Shown: positions 55,365 to 64,000 of the stretch, piece after piece
How the letters are laid out: every line of letters begins with the position of its first letter
How positions within the stretch are numbered: the first letter of the stretch is position 1
Assembly (NCBI GenBank): GCA_024500155.1
Contig: CM044877.1
Coordinates: 27,595,501 to 27,659,500 of the forward strand
DNA from: Chenopodium formosanum
Taxonomy: Eukaryota > Streptophyta > Magnoliopsida > Caryophyllales > Amaranthaceae
Direction of reading: 5' to 3'
Length of the DNA stretch: 64,000 nucleotides
The notes under the pieces: model-generated
Told to the model about the DNA's origin: nothing
Seen by the model: only the letters and a program-made list of their open reading frames with translations
Databases searched by the model: none
Translations under genes and position numbers: made by a program

Positions 55365-56411
55365 CAATCACTGGCCGGTGAACGGTCAGATGAGCTCCGT
55401 CCCCAACCGGCTGGCAAAAACATTATTCTCGTTCTGGATGACAGCCGTCCAGAACGTACTGTTAAGGTTGGGACGGTTGCTCATGCTACCTTGGGTGCAA
55501 GCTTGCACCTTCTGTTGAAAGATTTCAAAGACATTTTTGCCTTTGAAGTGGAAGAGATGCCAGGCGTCAGCCCGGATCTTGCTGTCCACAAACTCGCCGT
55601 GGACCCCAAAAAGAAGCCCATCCGGCAAAAGAAAAGAAACCATGGCGAGGAAAGAAGTCAGGCGGCAGCTGCCGAAGTCAAAAAGCTGTTGGATGCTGGG
55701 TTCATTCGGCCTTATAATTTTCCCGACTGGGTGGCCAATGTAGTCCTTGTGAAGAAACCGAATGAGACCTGGCGCATGTGTGTTGATTACACAGACCTCA
55801 ACAAGGCGTGTCCAAAGGACAGTTATCCGCTTCCAAAGATCGACAGTCTGGTCGATTCTACAGCCGGTCACGCCTTGATGAGCTTTATGGATGCCTACTC
55901 CGGCTTCCATCAGATACCCCTGTGGAAGAAAGACCAAGAGAAGACGGCCTTCGTCACTGATCAAGGGCTATTCTGTTATACTGTGATGCCGTTTGGCTTG
56001 AAAAATGCGCCTGCCACTTTCCAACGGATGATTAATACGGTCTTCATTAATCAGATTGGGAGGAATGTGGAGGCATACATTGATGACATGATAGTCAAAT
56101 CCAAGCTACAGACGGATCACCTTGCTGATCTCCGAGAAACATTCACCACCCTCAGGCGGCATAAGGTTATGTTAAATCCTAAGAAATGCGTCTTTGGTGT
56201 TGAGTCTGGGAAGTTTCTCGGGTTCCTGATTGATCAAAGGGGGATAGAGGCTAACCCCAAAAAGATACAGGCGGTGATTGACATGAAGTCACCCCGCTCT
56301 GTCAGGGAAGTTCAGAGACTCACCGGTTGTCTGGCCGCCCTGGGAAGGTTCCTCAGTCGGTCAGGTGACAAATGCCTTTACTTCTTCCAAGCAATCAGGA
56401 AGAAGACCTGA
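55365..56411 (+). pseudogene. Element B reverse transcriptase
   Basis: In phase with protease across the TAG at 55362. Motifs: DIFAFEVEEMPGV, VKKLLDAGFIRP, WRMCVDYTDLNKACPKD, LMSFMDAYSGFHQIPL, CYTVMPFGLKNAPATFQR, YIDDM at 56076-56090, KCVFGVESGKFLGFL and VREVQRLTGCLAALGRF. RT residues are intact. It ends at TGA (56409-56411), and a frameshift before 56450 leads to RNase H. Confidence 0.9.
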
Positions 56412-57330
56412 TTTGAATGGGGGAATGACGCTAGGCGGCGTTCCAGAGGTTGAAAGAGCATTTACATTCTCTGCCTAGGTTTGTCAGTCCTTTGCCTAGA
56501 GAGACGTTGTACATGTACTTAGCCGTTTCAGACCATGCCCTCAGTGCCGTTCTCCTTGCTGAGCGAGACGGCGTGCAGCTCCCGGTTCACTTCATTAGCC
56601 ATGTTCTTAAAAATGCTGAGCTCCGGTACCCCATGGTTGAAAAATTTGGTCTTGCTTTGTACATGGCATTCAAAAAATTGAAGCCTTACTTTTTGGCACA
56701 TCCGGTGGTGATTTACACGGACCAGTCACTTAAGCGGCCAATGTCTACCTTGGACTCATCCGGGAGAATGTTGAAATGGGCTATTGAAATGCAGAGCCTT
56801 GAAACCACTTACGAACCAAGAAAGGCAGTGAAAGGTCAGGCGTTTGCCGACTTCATTGTGGAAATGACTCGTCCGGTGGCTCCGGATAATCTTGATCAGG
56901 TTTGGAAAGTGTACGTAGACGGGAGCTCTACAAAGAACGGCTGTGGTGCAGGTGTAATTTATGAATCTCCTGAAGGAGACAGATTTGAGTATGCACTACG
57001 CTTCAAGTTTCAGGCCTCTAACAATGAGGCGGAATATGAAGCCCTGCTAGCCGGAATTCGCATGTGTAAGGCGGCAGGGGCCATAAAAATTGACGCCTAT
57101 TCTGATTCTCAATTGGTTGTTAGCCAGTATGAGGGAAGTTATGAAGCTACCCATCCGGCTATGATCAAATATCTTCAGGCAGTCAAAGAGGAGGCTGGGG
57201 CACTTGAGGAATTCCGGCTGAACCAAGTGCCTAGGTCTGAAAATAACCAGGCGGATGCGTTGTCAAAACTGGCATCTTCCGCCTGCCATGATACGCCTCG
57301 GTCTGTCTTTTGGGAAGTTCTGGAAAAGAG
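56412..57330 (+). pseudogene. Element B tandem RNase H domains
   Basis: First RNase H: LYMYLAVSDHALSAVLL, PVHFISHVLKNAELRYP and VVIYTDQSLKRPM, the variant retroviral-type domain after RT. Second: WKVYVDGSSTKNGCGAGV, ASNNEAEYEALLAGI, IDAYSDSQLVV and NNQADALSKLAS, with D-E-D-D residues in place. Two RNase H domains place element B in the Tat clade. This stretch has no stop from 56450 to 57448. Confidence 0.88.
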
Positions 57331-58609
57331 AAGCATCAATGAAGATCCCATTGGAGTTTTGGACCGAAGCTCTACCTGGATGGATGGCATCCGGACTTAT
57401 CTCTCAGACGGCACACTTCCTGATTCGCCACAGGAGGCAGCCGTCCTGTAGAAGCGAGCTGCAAGCTTTGAGTTGAGAAATGGAGAGCTCTTCAAGGCGG
57501 GGTTTCTTAAGCCTCTGTTGAAGTGTGTCACCCCAGAAAAAGGGAAAGAATTTCTTGAAGACTTGCACTCAGGGTTCTGCGCCTCCCACATAGGCGGCAG
57601 CTCCCTAGCTTTCAGAGCCAGACGACATTACTTTTGGCCCACTCTTGAGGCAGACGCCAAGGAATTGGTGAAAAAATGTGACAAGTGCCAAAAGTTTGGA
57701 AAGCTTATTCATCGTCCAGCTACTGATCTGACGGCCATCCACAGCCCAATCCCGTTTGCAAAATGGGGCATGGACATTCTAGGTCCTTACACGCCTGCTC
57801 AAGGCGGAAAGCGATATATCTTAGTGGCTGTGGATTACTTCACCAAGTGGGTTGAGGCCGAGGCCGTTAAAAACATCAAGACCTCAGACGTAATTTCCTT
57901 CATCTGGAAGAACATTATCACCCGGTACGGGGTACCCATGTCTATGGTTTTTGATAATGGTCCTCAGTTTGAGACGCCTCAGCTAAAAACTTGGTTGGGA
58001 GATTAGGGGATCTCAAGCTATTTCGCATCTGTTGGCCGGCCCCAAGCAAACGGCCAAGTTGAAGCTTTCAACAAACTCATCTCAGACGGCATTAAAAAGA
58101 AAATAGAAAGAGCTGGTGGCTTATGGGCAGAAGAATTAATCCATGTCATGTGGGCCATCCGGACAACAGCAAAAGGGGCAACCGGTGAAACCCCATTTCT
58201 CATGGTTTACGGCGCTGAAGCTGTCTTGCCCATCGAACATTACGAGCCGACTCTCAGAGTCATGTTGTATGATGAAGAGGCAAACTGGGAAGCAATGCGA
58301 CTGACATTGGATTCACTCCCAGAACGCCGAGGCAATGCCGCCTTGCGTCATGAGATTTACCGTCTGAGAATGACGAGAGCCTACAACAAAAAAGTACACA
58401 AGCGTCCTTTGAAAGTTGACGACTTAGTGTTACGAAAAATGGAGGCAACCGGTAGGGCCAATGAGCTGGGAAAGCTAACCCAAAATTGGGAAGGCCCCTA
58501 CCGGATCTATGAAGAAGTAAGGGACGACACCTACCGCCTGGAAACTCCGGACGGCAGGCGCTTGCCTAGAACTTGGAATGTAGACAATCTAAAAAAGTAC
58601 TACTTCTGA
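57331..58609 (+). pseudogene. Element B integrase (two TAG stops)
   Basis: In phase after TAG at 57449-57451. The zinc-binding region has HSGFCASHIGG and CDKCQKF. The catalytic core shows WGMDILGPY, VAVDYFTKWVEAEA, VFDNGPQF and NGQVEAFNK, so D, D and E are all present. TAG at 58004-58006 breaks the core just after LKTWLGD. The C-terminal part runs WAIRTTAKGATGETPF, LPIEHYEP, KVDDLVLRKM, NWEGPYRIYE and VDNLKKYYF, ending at 58609 without a chromodomain. Confidence 0.88.
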
Positions 58610-59984
58610 GTTTGTAGTTTTTTGTAAACAATGAGTCAATTATTGAAGATTAAGTATTTGTTTGCAAAATTTGAGTTATCGTTTGATTATTCATCCGGGT
58701 AACATCCAGGCGGATTCCCCATCTACCTAACTAAGTTCGATACTTGGTAAAGGGTACATTTTATTTTGTTTATCCGCCTGGGTAATGCTCGGATCCCTTG
58801 TTTACTTAAGTTGGATACTTTGTTTATTCAACTGCTTAACCATTTTTCTAACTAAGTTTGATACTTAGCATGGTCCGCCTGTGTAATACACAGACGGATT
58901 CTCCATTTTTCTAACTAAGTTTGATACTTAGCATGGTCCGCTTGTGTAATACACAGACGGATTCTCCATTTTTCTCAACTAAGTTTGATACTTAGCATAA
59001 TCGCCTGGGTAATACCCAGACAGACTCTTTTGATTAAAAAGTTAAGTTCGATACTTGGTGTAAATTCAACAATAATTAAGAAACTAAGCACAAAAACGTT
59101 TAGTGGCTACACAACCGGTCTCAAACAAGACCAGAGGCTAAAATGGCCGGATGGTTGCTCATTTTATAAAATCGCATGTCCCAGCATGGACAAAGTCGTC
59201 CGGCGACACCCCTCCGGGTGCAATCGTCGCAGAGAACAGACTACCTGTCGGTTCTACATATTCATACAGACGGCAAAAATTGAACGACCGAATTGGTCAA
59301 CTCATAGCCGCCTGACCGAAATAACCTACGAGGAACGAACAAGTCCCTAAATACCGGATGCCCATAGGCATCAGACGGTCACCAGCTGAAGTTCTTACTT
59401 AGGTTATCCATTCCAAAATTGCACCTCACCCCAATTGGGGCAAGAGTTCAATGGTTATGAAATTTCTACCAGGACGGGCGTAACCCGTCTGGGTAGTAAC
59501 CGAAATGCCTGTGGGTGTACGGCTGTGCACTTGGTTTGGGGCAATCACTACTGTGATTGATTGACTTACAAACATATCATACTCTTTGCAGCATCAGACG
59601 TTTACAAGTCAATCAACCAGCTCAAACTGAAACCAATCACACGGCCGTCCAGAGGCAAGGACAGCCAGACTATTGACTAGTTGGGCAAAGAATCGCCGCA
59701 TGCTTTTAATAAGATAGGCAAAAATTAAAAATTCAAATGCAAAATAATCAAAACCGACTTAGTCGGTGCAATTCATAAAAGTCCATCCAACCAAACGGTT
59801 GTAATGGATCAAATGTTAACCGGACCTCGTCCGGGAGAGAGAAATTGTTAATTTACACGGCTCCACAGCCGGTAAATACAAGGATACTCGGCACGCAGGC
59901 CGGAAAAATCAAGTTTTGGCATATAGCCGCTGAATAAAAAAAAAATTAAAAGAAAGCAAAGATTGGCATACTGCCGCTGAAGGG
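58610..59984 (+). other. Element B region between pol and antisense gene
   Basis: No gene in either strand. Includes the hairpin-bearing tandem repeats (58690-59060) and further inverted repeats such as GACGGGCGTAACCCGTC near 59474. Compositionally it matches element B. Confidence 0.7.
58690..59060. repeat. Tandem repeats, about 63-bp units with hairpins
   Basis: Five to six units built of CTAAGTTTGATACTTAG (itself a 6-bp inverted repeat) and CCGCCTGTGTAATACACAGACGG-type stems, then ATTCTCCATTTTTCT. The two central units (about 58850-58975) are nearly identical; outer units are diverged. One unit has CTGGGTAATACCCAG in place of CTGTGTAATACACAG, keeping the stem. Confidence 0.85.
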
Positions 59985-62754
59985 TCACTTCTGGCCTGCA
60001 GACGGAGCCTCCTGGTCCTCTCCCTTCTCCTCATCGTCTGAGGGAATTTCCTGCGCTTCATCAGGACCAGGAAGCTCAGGCGCGGACGACTCATTGTTGC
60101 TGAGCCAGGCTTCAAAGGAGGCAGGCTTTAGCTCGCCTTGCTCTCTCAAGTACACCACGTACTCAGCATAGCTGTGTGCCATTGCCCAGATGCTAAAATC
60201 AGCTTCTGGGTACAAGGCAGCCCAAGCAATCTTCATACGGGGGTCGTTGTCAGCGTCGCTTTCAGCAACGAGGCGGTTTTGCTCCGCCTCCAGGGTTGCT
60301 GCAAAGTTTTTCTGAGCTTGAGCAGCATCCTTCTCCAGCCTCTCAACCTTGGTTTTCAGTTTACCAAGGTCCGCTTGGGCCTTCTTGAGCGCCTCATCAG
60401 CCTGCTTGGCGCTCTCGTCTGCTTTCTTTTGGGCCTCCTCCGCCCCCTTCTTGGCCGTATCAGCATCCGTCACCCGCTTGTCGGCCGCCTTTAGATCTAG
60501 CTCCAGCTGTTGGATTTTAGACGCATGTGTCATAATTATTGCTTTAGTTTCAAGTTCATTTACGATAGTTGAGTGTAAAGCAATATTATCAGCGTCTATG
60601 GCAGACTTCTTGGCCCTTTTTACCTCTTCCCGTTTGCGGGAATAAGGACGTTTAAGCCCGTCCACCCGCAGCATGACCTGCAAAAAAGCAGGCGGTATAA
60701 GAATTACGGGCGGAGAAATTACTTGGAAAAAATAACATGGAATTGACAGGTTTCTTACCTCAGCCAGAAGGGATAGAATGCGTTCAAGATTGAAAGTCTC
60801 TATCCCAGGGATATTGTCCTTATCCTTCTTCCGGACGGCGTCCAGCATGGCTTTGGCGTGCTTCTGGACGTCTGGCCAGCGGGGAGATTGTGTTTGATCT
60901 GCACCACAATCAATAGGTGATGAGTGCGAAACTAAGGCGGCACCTATTTGTATCCGGCTGTCTGAGGATGATGTCTGTTGGGAGTGGGATTTCACCCGTA
61001 AAGGCCACCCCAGCTCAGGCGGGGATTCAAAAGGGTTCTTACCTTCAGAGCCGGCCAAGTGGGGAACGCTTGCAGGCGTGGTGAACCCCGCGGCTCCTGA
61101 GGGGGTGGCAAGGTCAAGGCACAGGCTTCCACCTACTTTCTCGAGCCGCCTCGCTATTCGCATCGTCTTTGTCCCGGCTGAGGCGCCAGGAGTTGATGTA
61201 GAGGCGGACTTTTTTATTTTATTTAGAACGGCTGGGGCCTCCTCCCTAACCCGTTTGAGATTCTTCTCAAACGATTTCCCAACTTCTCCCCCTTGTGAAA
61301 ATAAATAAGTTAAGGTTAGTATCCGGGCAAGACAGTTTATAAAATGAGCTTAAGAAAGGGTCAGGCGCTCAATACCTTGGCTTTGACCTCAGCCGCTGCC
61401 TTCTCCGCAAGCGCCTTGCGGATAACAGCAGAGGATCGCTTTGGGGTTTTCTCCGTCTGCAGCATGTTTAATGCTTCCTCTGCAAAAAGAAGGAAGTTGG
61501 TCAATATCAAAACAATTTCGATAGAAAAATACTACAGACGGATATAAACTCAGGCAGATCTAAACTCAGACGGAAGCACTCGTCCCTGAACCAGGCGCTC
61601 TTGGGGATCCAGTTCTTGGGGACTTTTATTGTTTCCCCGGTTGACAAGGTTGCGTCTGTGAGGCCAAAAAAGTCTGCCTTAATAATCTTGTCAAAGTCCT
61701 CCTCTCGGATCCGGGGAAGAGCGCACTTCCTGCCTAACAAGTCAGGCTTCTTATTGTACAGACGGAATTCATAATTCTCCCGTCTAGTTGGGGCTGACAT
61801 CAGGTAGAACCTGTGTTTCCAGCCATCGAACTTGGAGACCTTGTCCAAGGTCATCATATATTGCGGCTGCGTGGTTAGAGTGTACCACGCCCTCCAGCCG
61901 CCTGGGCTCCTGCTGAGGTAATGCATGCTTGCAAAAGCCTCCCAGCCGGGGTTAAGCCCTTGGAACTCACAGGCGGCAACATACCCCAGAATGTTGGTCC
62001 AGGAGTTGGGGGTAAGTTGCCAGAGCCCCAGGCCGTAGCCCCTCAAAATAGCCTTCACCGCCTGGTTAAGGGGGAAGCGAAGGCCGGCTTTGAACGCCGC
62101 CTCGTAACAGCCAAAATAACTGTTGGCGTTCTGTTGATCATCCCCCCAGGCGATGGTGCCAAGTTCAGGCGGCACCCGGATTTTATACCCGTCTCCTAGC
62201 GGGTGCATTTTCTTAAAATTCTCTAAGTTGTCCCCCATCTGGATCCGGTCCTTGGAGGAGACGTGGATGCTGAAGGGATCGTCCTTCTCACTCCACTTTT
62301 TCCTTTCTTCCTCCTCGCTATCCGGAAGAGGGGGCAAGTCATCGCTGCTCTCGGAGGTAGAGGCGGAGCTGTCACTCTCCGTCTCCCCCTCACTTTGGTC
62401 CATGGGGGCAGAGGCGGCATCGTCGCCGCCTTGGTCACACTCCTCTAGGAAAGAGTCAGCGGGGGTTGAAGGGGCGCGCGGAGGGGATCTCTCCAAAGTC
62501 TTCTGATCTCCCTGATCAGACGTGTCTCCCTCAGGCGTTTGGCCGCCTGAGCCTTCGCCTCTGTAATTTGGATCATTGGCCGTCTGCATTGTCCGAGCCA
62601 TGGTGTCCTGCACAGACACATAACTAGTCGGAATCCATGGCAAAGGGTGGTCCCAACACCCCGAGCCGGCACTCCCAGTCCTAGACTCAGCTGTCCCCGG
62701 TGACCGGCTGGACTCTAACCTAGGCTGTGCCGTGTGTGTTGGTGATGCATCCAT
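59985..62754 (-). CDS. Antisense spliced gene of element B, Transposase_28-like
   Basis: Minus strand, ATG at 62752-62754. Exon 1 (to about 61540): acidic Ser/Asp/Glu-rich N-terminus, then KWSEKDDPFSIHVSSKDR, GDGYKIRVPPELGTIAWG, YEAAFKAGLRFPLNQAV, GLGLWQLTPNSWTNILGYV and FKGWKHRFYLM-like residues, matching the putative gypsy-type transposase family (Pfam PF04195). Likely exon 2 is 61479-61376 (acceptor TTTTTGCAG), exon 3 61291-60759 (donor GTAAGAAACC) and exon 4 60677-59985 (acceptor TTTTTTGCAG). Exon 4 encodes a long Ala/Lys/Glu coiled coil (KRVTDADTAKKGAEEAQKK) and an acidic C-terminus. Joins at exons 1-2 and 2-3 are uncertain in phase. Function unknown; the family name does not prove transposase activity. 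No stop inside exons 1, 3 or 4, unlike gag-pol. Confidence 0.75.
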
Positions 62755-62977
62755 TTATTGCAAGAAATATGTACAGGCGGTGAAAAAAGAAAAGAGCTGA
62801 GAGAGACAGAGACGGTACCTTTGTATGTGGTATCTGAAGGAGGGCGGGTCCGGTTGGGTTGCGGAAGAACAAAAGTTTCTTGCTTGCGCCTGACTCAAAC
62901 GGATGACTTCTGCTCTCTCAAAGTTTTCCTCTCTAGAAAATTTTTGTAAAACGTACAAAATTATGAGGGTAAAACGG

Positions 62978-62988
62978 CTATATATATG
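62978..62988 (-). promoter_or_regulatory. TATA box for the antisense gene of element B
   Basis: On the minus strand CCATATATATAG, about 225 bp upstream of the antisense ATG and about 140 bp inside the 3' LTR boundary. This would give the antisense gene its own promoter in the internal region. Transcription from it is not shown. Confidence 0.55.
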
Positions 62989-63116
62989 GGGTAAATACGG
63001 GGGCATTTCCGTAATTTACCTGGAAGGTGAAGGGTTACTCTGTAACTGTAAAATTACCGCCAACCGGAGAGTGGCATGTGTCACAGATGCCACGTGGCAT
63101 GCCACGTCACTTCTGT

Positions 63117-63125
63117 GAGGGCAAA
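63117..63125 (+). promoter_or_regulatory. Probable polypurine tract of element B
   Basis: GAGGGCAAA immediately upstream of the TGTTTAGGG LTR start; short and weak. The 60 bp before it contain nested CCACGTGG / GCATGC palindromes (63087-63105). Confidence 0.5.
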
Positions 63126-63616
63126 TGTTTAGGGTATTTTTACCCTGCCATGTGGCCCAATCAGAGGGTGACACGTGTCAGCCTCAGATTGGTCCAAAAT
63201 GGACCAATCCCTGTTTGACATGTGTCATTCCAGAGATAAAAGGGAAAAGGCGGCCTTGAGGCCCAAATCCCGAGAAAGCCGGAATACGGCGCAGCCCACC
63301 AATAATTAGGGTTCGGTGACCTAATCAGGGGCAATTCCCAATGACCCTATAAATAGGGAGATGTCCCTCATTTTGAGGACACGTTTTTACCATTTATTAC
63401 AACTGCATTCTCTTACATCAGAGAAACACCTGAGCTTGGAATCCGAACAGATACCCACCTAAATTTTTGTTCTCTTTATTCCGTTTCAAGTTATTAACTT
63501 GTGCGTTGGAGGCGGAGCACCACCCAACAGGTGTCTCCGTTTGTTTTGCAGGTTCAGCTCATCCCGGATCAGTCTTCGTGTTGTAACTCTCCCGAGGGAC
63601 AAAAACACCCAAAACA
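63126..63616 (+). repeat. Element B second LTR, shared with the next copy (491 bp)
   Basis: Same length as, and about 98% identical to, the LTR at 52265. It is the 3' LTR for the element on its left, but it is followed by a primer site and gag, so it is also the 5' LTR of another copy running off the window. Confidence 0.95.
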
Positions 63617-63618
63617 TT

Positions 63619-63636
63619 TGGCGCCGTCTGTGGGGA
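63619..63636 (+). promoter_or_regulatory. Primer binding site of element B copy 2
   Basis: TGGCGCCGTCTGTGGGGA, identical to 52758-52775, two bases after the second LTR. Confidence 0.8.
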
Positions 63637-63649
63637 GAGTACCTCGAAG

Positions 63650-64000
63650 ATGGTTCAAGAGTCTGCACCCCCAAACCGTTTGGGCGAAGACCCAGAAATC
63701 TTTACAGACCATGAGGAGGATGAGGATCCTCAGGTCGAAACCTCTACAGCCGAGGACGGCTCTCTAAGAGTTAAGCGCATCCGGCCCAGAGAGACTCTGG
63801 AGCGGGGTGCCACCCAGGCGGGTCCGAGCAGACCTACAGGGCAGCCGAAAGGGGCAACCCAAACGGCAACTGGATCAGCCCCAGTCACCCGAGACGAACT
63901 CATGAGGTTCATGACGAGTTTCAATGGTGAAATTAAAGAGCTAATCACCAAAAGCAGGGCTGGCCCAAGTAAAGGTCAGTCGGTGAAGAAGACTCCTCCA
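63650..64000 (+). CDS. Element B copy 2 gag, N-terminal part (runs off window)
   Basis: The ATG at 63650 starts MVQESAPPNRLGEDPE; colinear with 52789-53140 with about ten residue differences (for example FKGE to FNGE). Open to the window end, which falls just before the position of the first TAG of copy 1, so it is unknown whether copy 2 shares that stop. Confidence 0.85.
   Translation, partial: MVQESAPPNRLGEDPEIFTDHEEDEDPQVETSTAEDGSLRVKRIRPRETLERGATQAGPSRPTGQPKGATQTATGSAPVTRDELMRFMTSFNGEIKELITKSRAGPSKGQSVKKTPP

Noticed and set aside
55386..55964. 192-aa minus-strand ORF
   Set aside because: Exact shadow of the reverse transcriptase on the plus strand.

Overview
This window looks like nuclear DNA of a flowering plant, probably a eudicot. 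It is AT-rich and intron- and microsatellite-bearing, and every coding trace I can recognise belongs to a transposable element: Athila-type and Tat-type Ty3/gypsy LTR retrotransposons, CACTA DNA transposons, a plant L1-type LINE, and Mutator-like and hAT-like MITEs. I see no convincing host gene, rRNA, tRNA or CRISPR array. The species cannot be fixed from the sequence alone.

Layout. 1-6988 is the 3' half of an Athila element: the integrase end, a 556-residue extra ORF with a long Gln/His tract, a spacer, a polypurine tract and a 1643-bp 3' LTR with TGAT...ATCA ends. It sits inside the gag of a decayed Tat element (A), whose gag-protease-RT-RNase H-integrase continues at 6989-12973. A is followed by two antisense plant-mobile-domain (PMD) genes and an LTR at about 19806-21015. 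A 4169-bp CACTA element with TTA target duplication lies at 21048-25216. Beyond it are a related LTR fragment, a third antisense PMD fragment (25855-26772), a second Athila LTR ending at 29896, and a repeat-rich 3' region leading to a polypurine tract and a TGTAGACACC LTR start at 32009. That LTR carries a 576-bp fold-back MITE (9-bp duplication); a hAT-like MITE lies further on at 35528-36094. A decayed Tat element (D) has gag at 36585 and is split by an 8495-bp CACTA element (37694-46188, TAT duplication), which itself carries a 5'-truncated LINE (39963-43589, 14-bp duplication). D resumes at 46192 and ends near 48027.

From 48387 there is an inverted LTR fragment, then the 5' LTR (49107), primer binding site and broken gag of another Tat element. 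That gag is cut at 52264 by the youngest element of the window (B): 491-bp LTR, primer site, gag, protease, RT, two RNase H domains, integrase, hairpin-bearing tandem repeats, and an antisense spliced Transposase_28-like gene. B runs into a second 491-bp LTR (63126-63616) that is followed directly by another primer site and gag, so two copies share one LTR head to tail.

How the parts relate. All recognised gag-pol regions of LTR elements are on the plus strand, while four extra genes (three PMD, one Transposase_28-like) lie on the minus strand downstream of, or in the position of, pol. Extra antisense ORFs are known in Tat elements. Here two unrelated families occur side by side, and one has a visible TATA box just inside the 3' LTR. 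Short CG-rich inverted repeats recur in the non-coding parts of both the Tat and the Athila elements and stand out sharply from the AT-rich background. All gag-pol genes carry nonsense codons, frameshifts or lost catalytic residues, so none looks autonomous.
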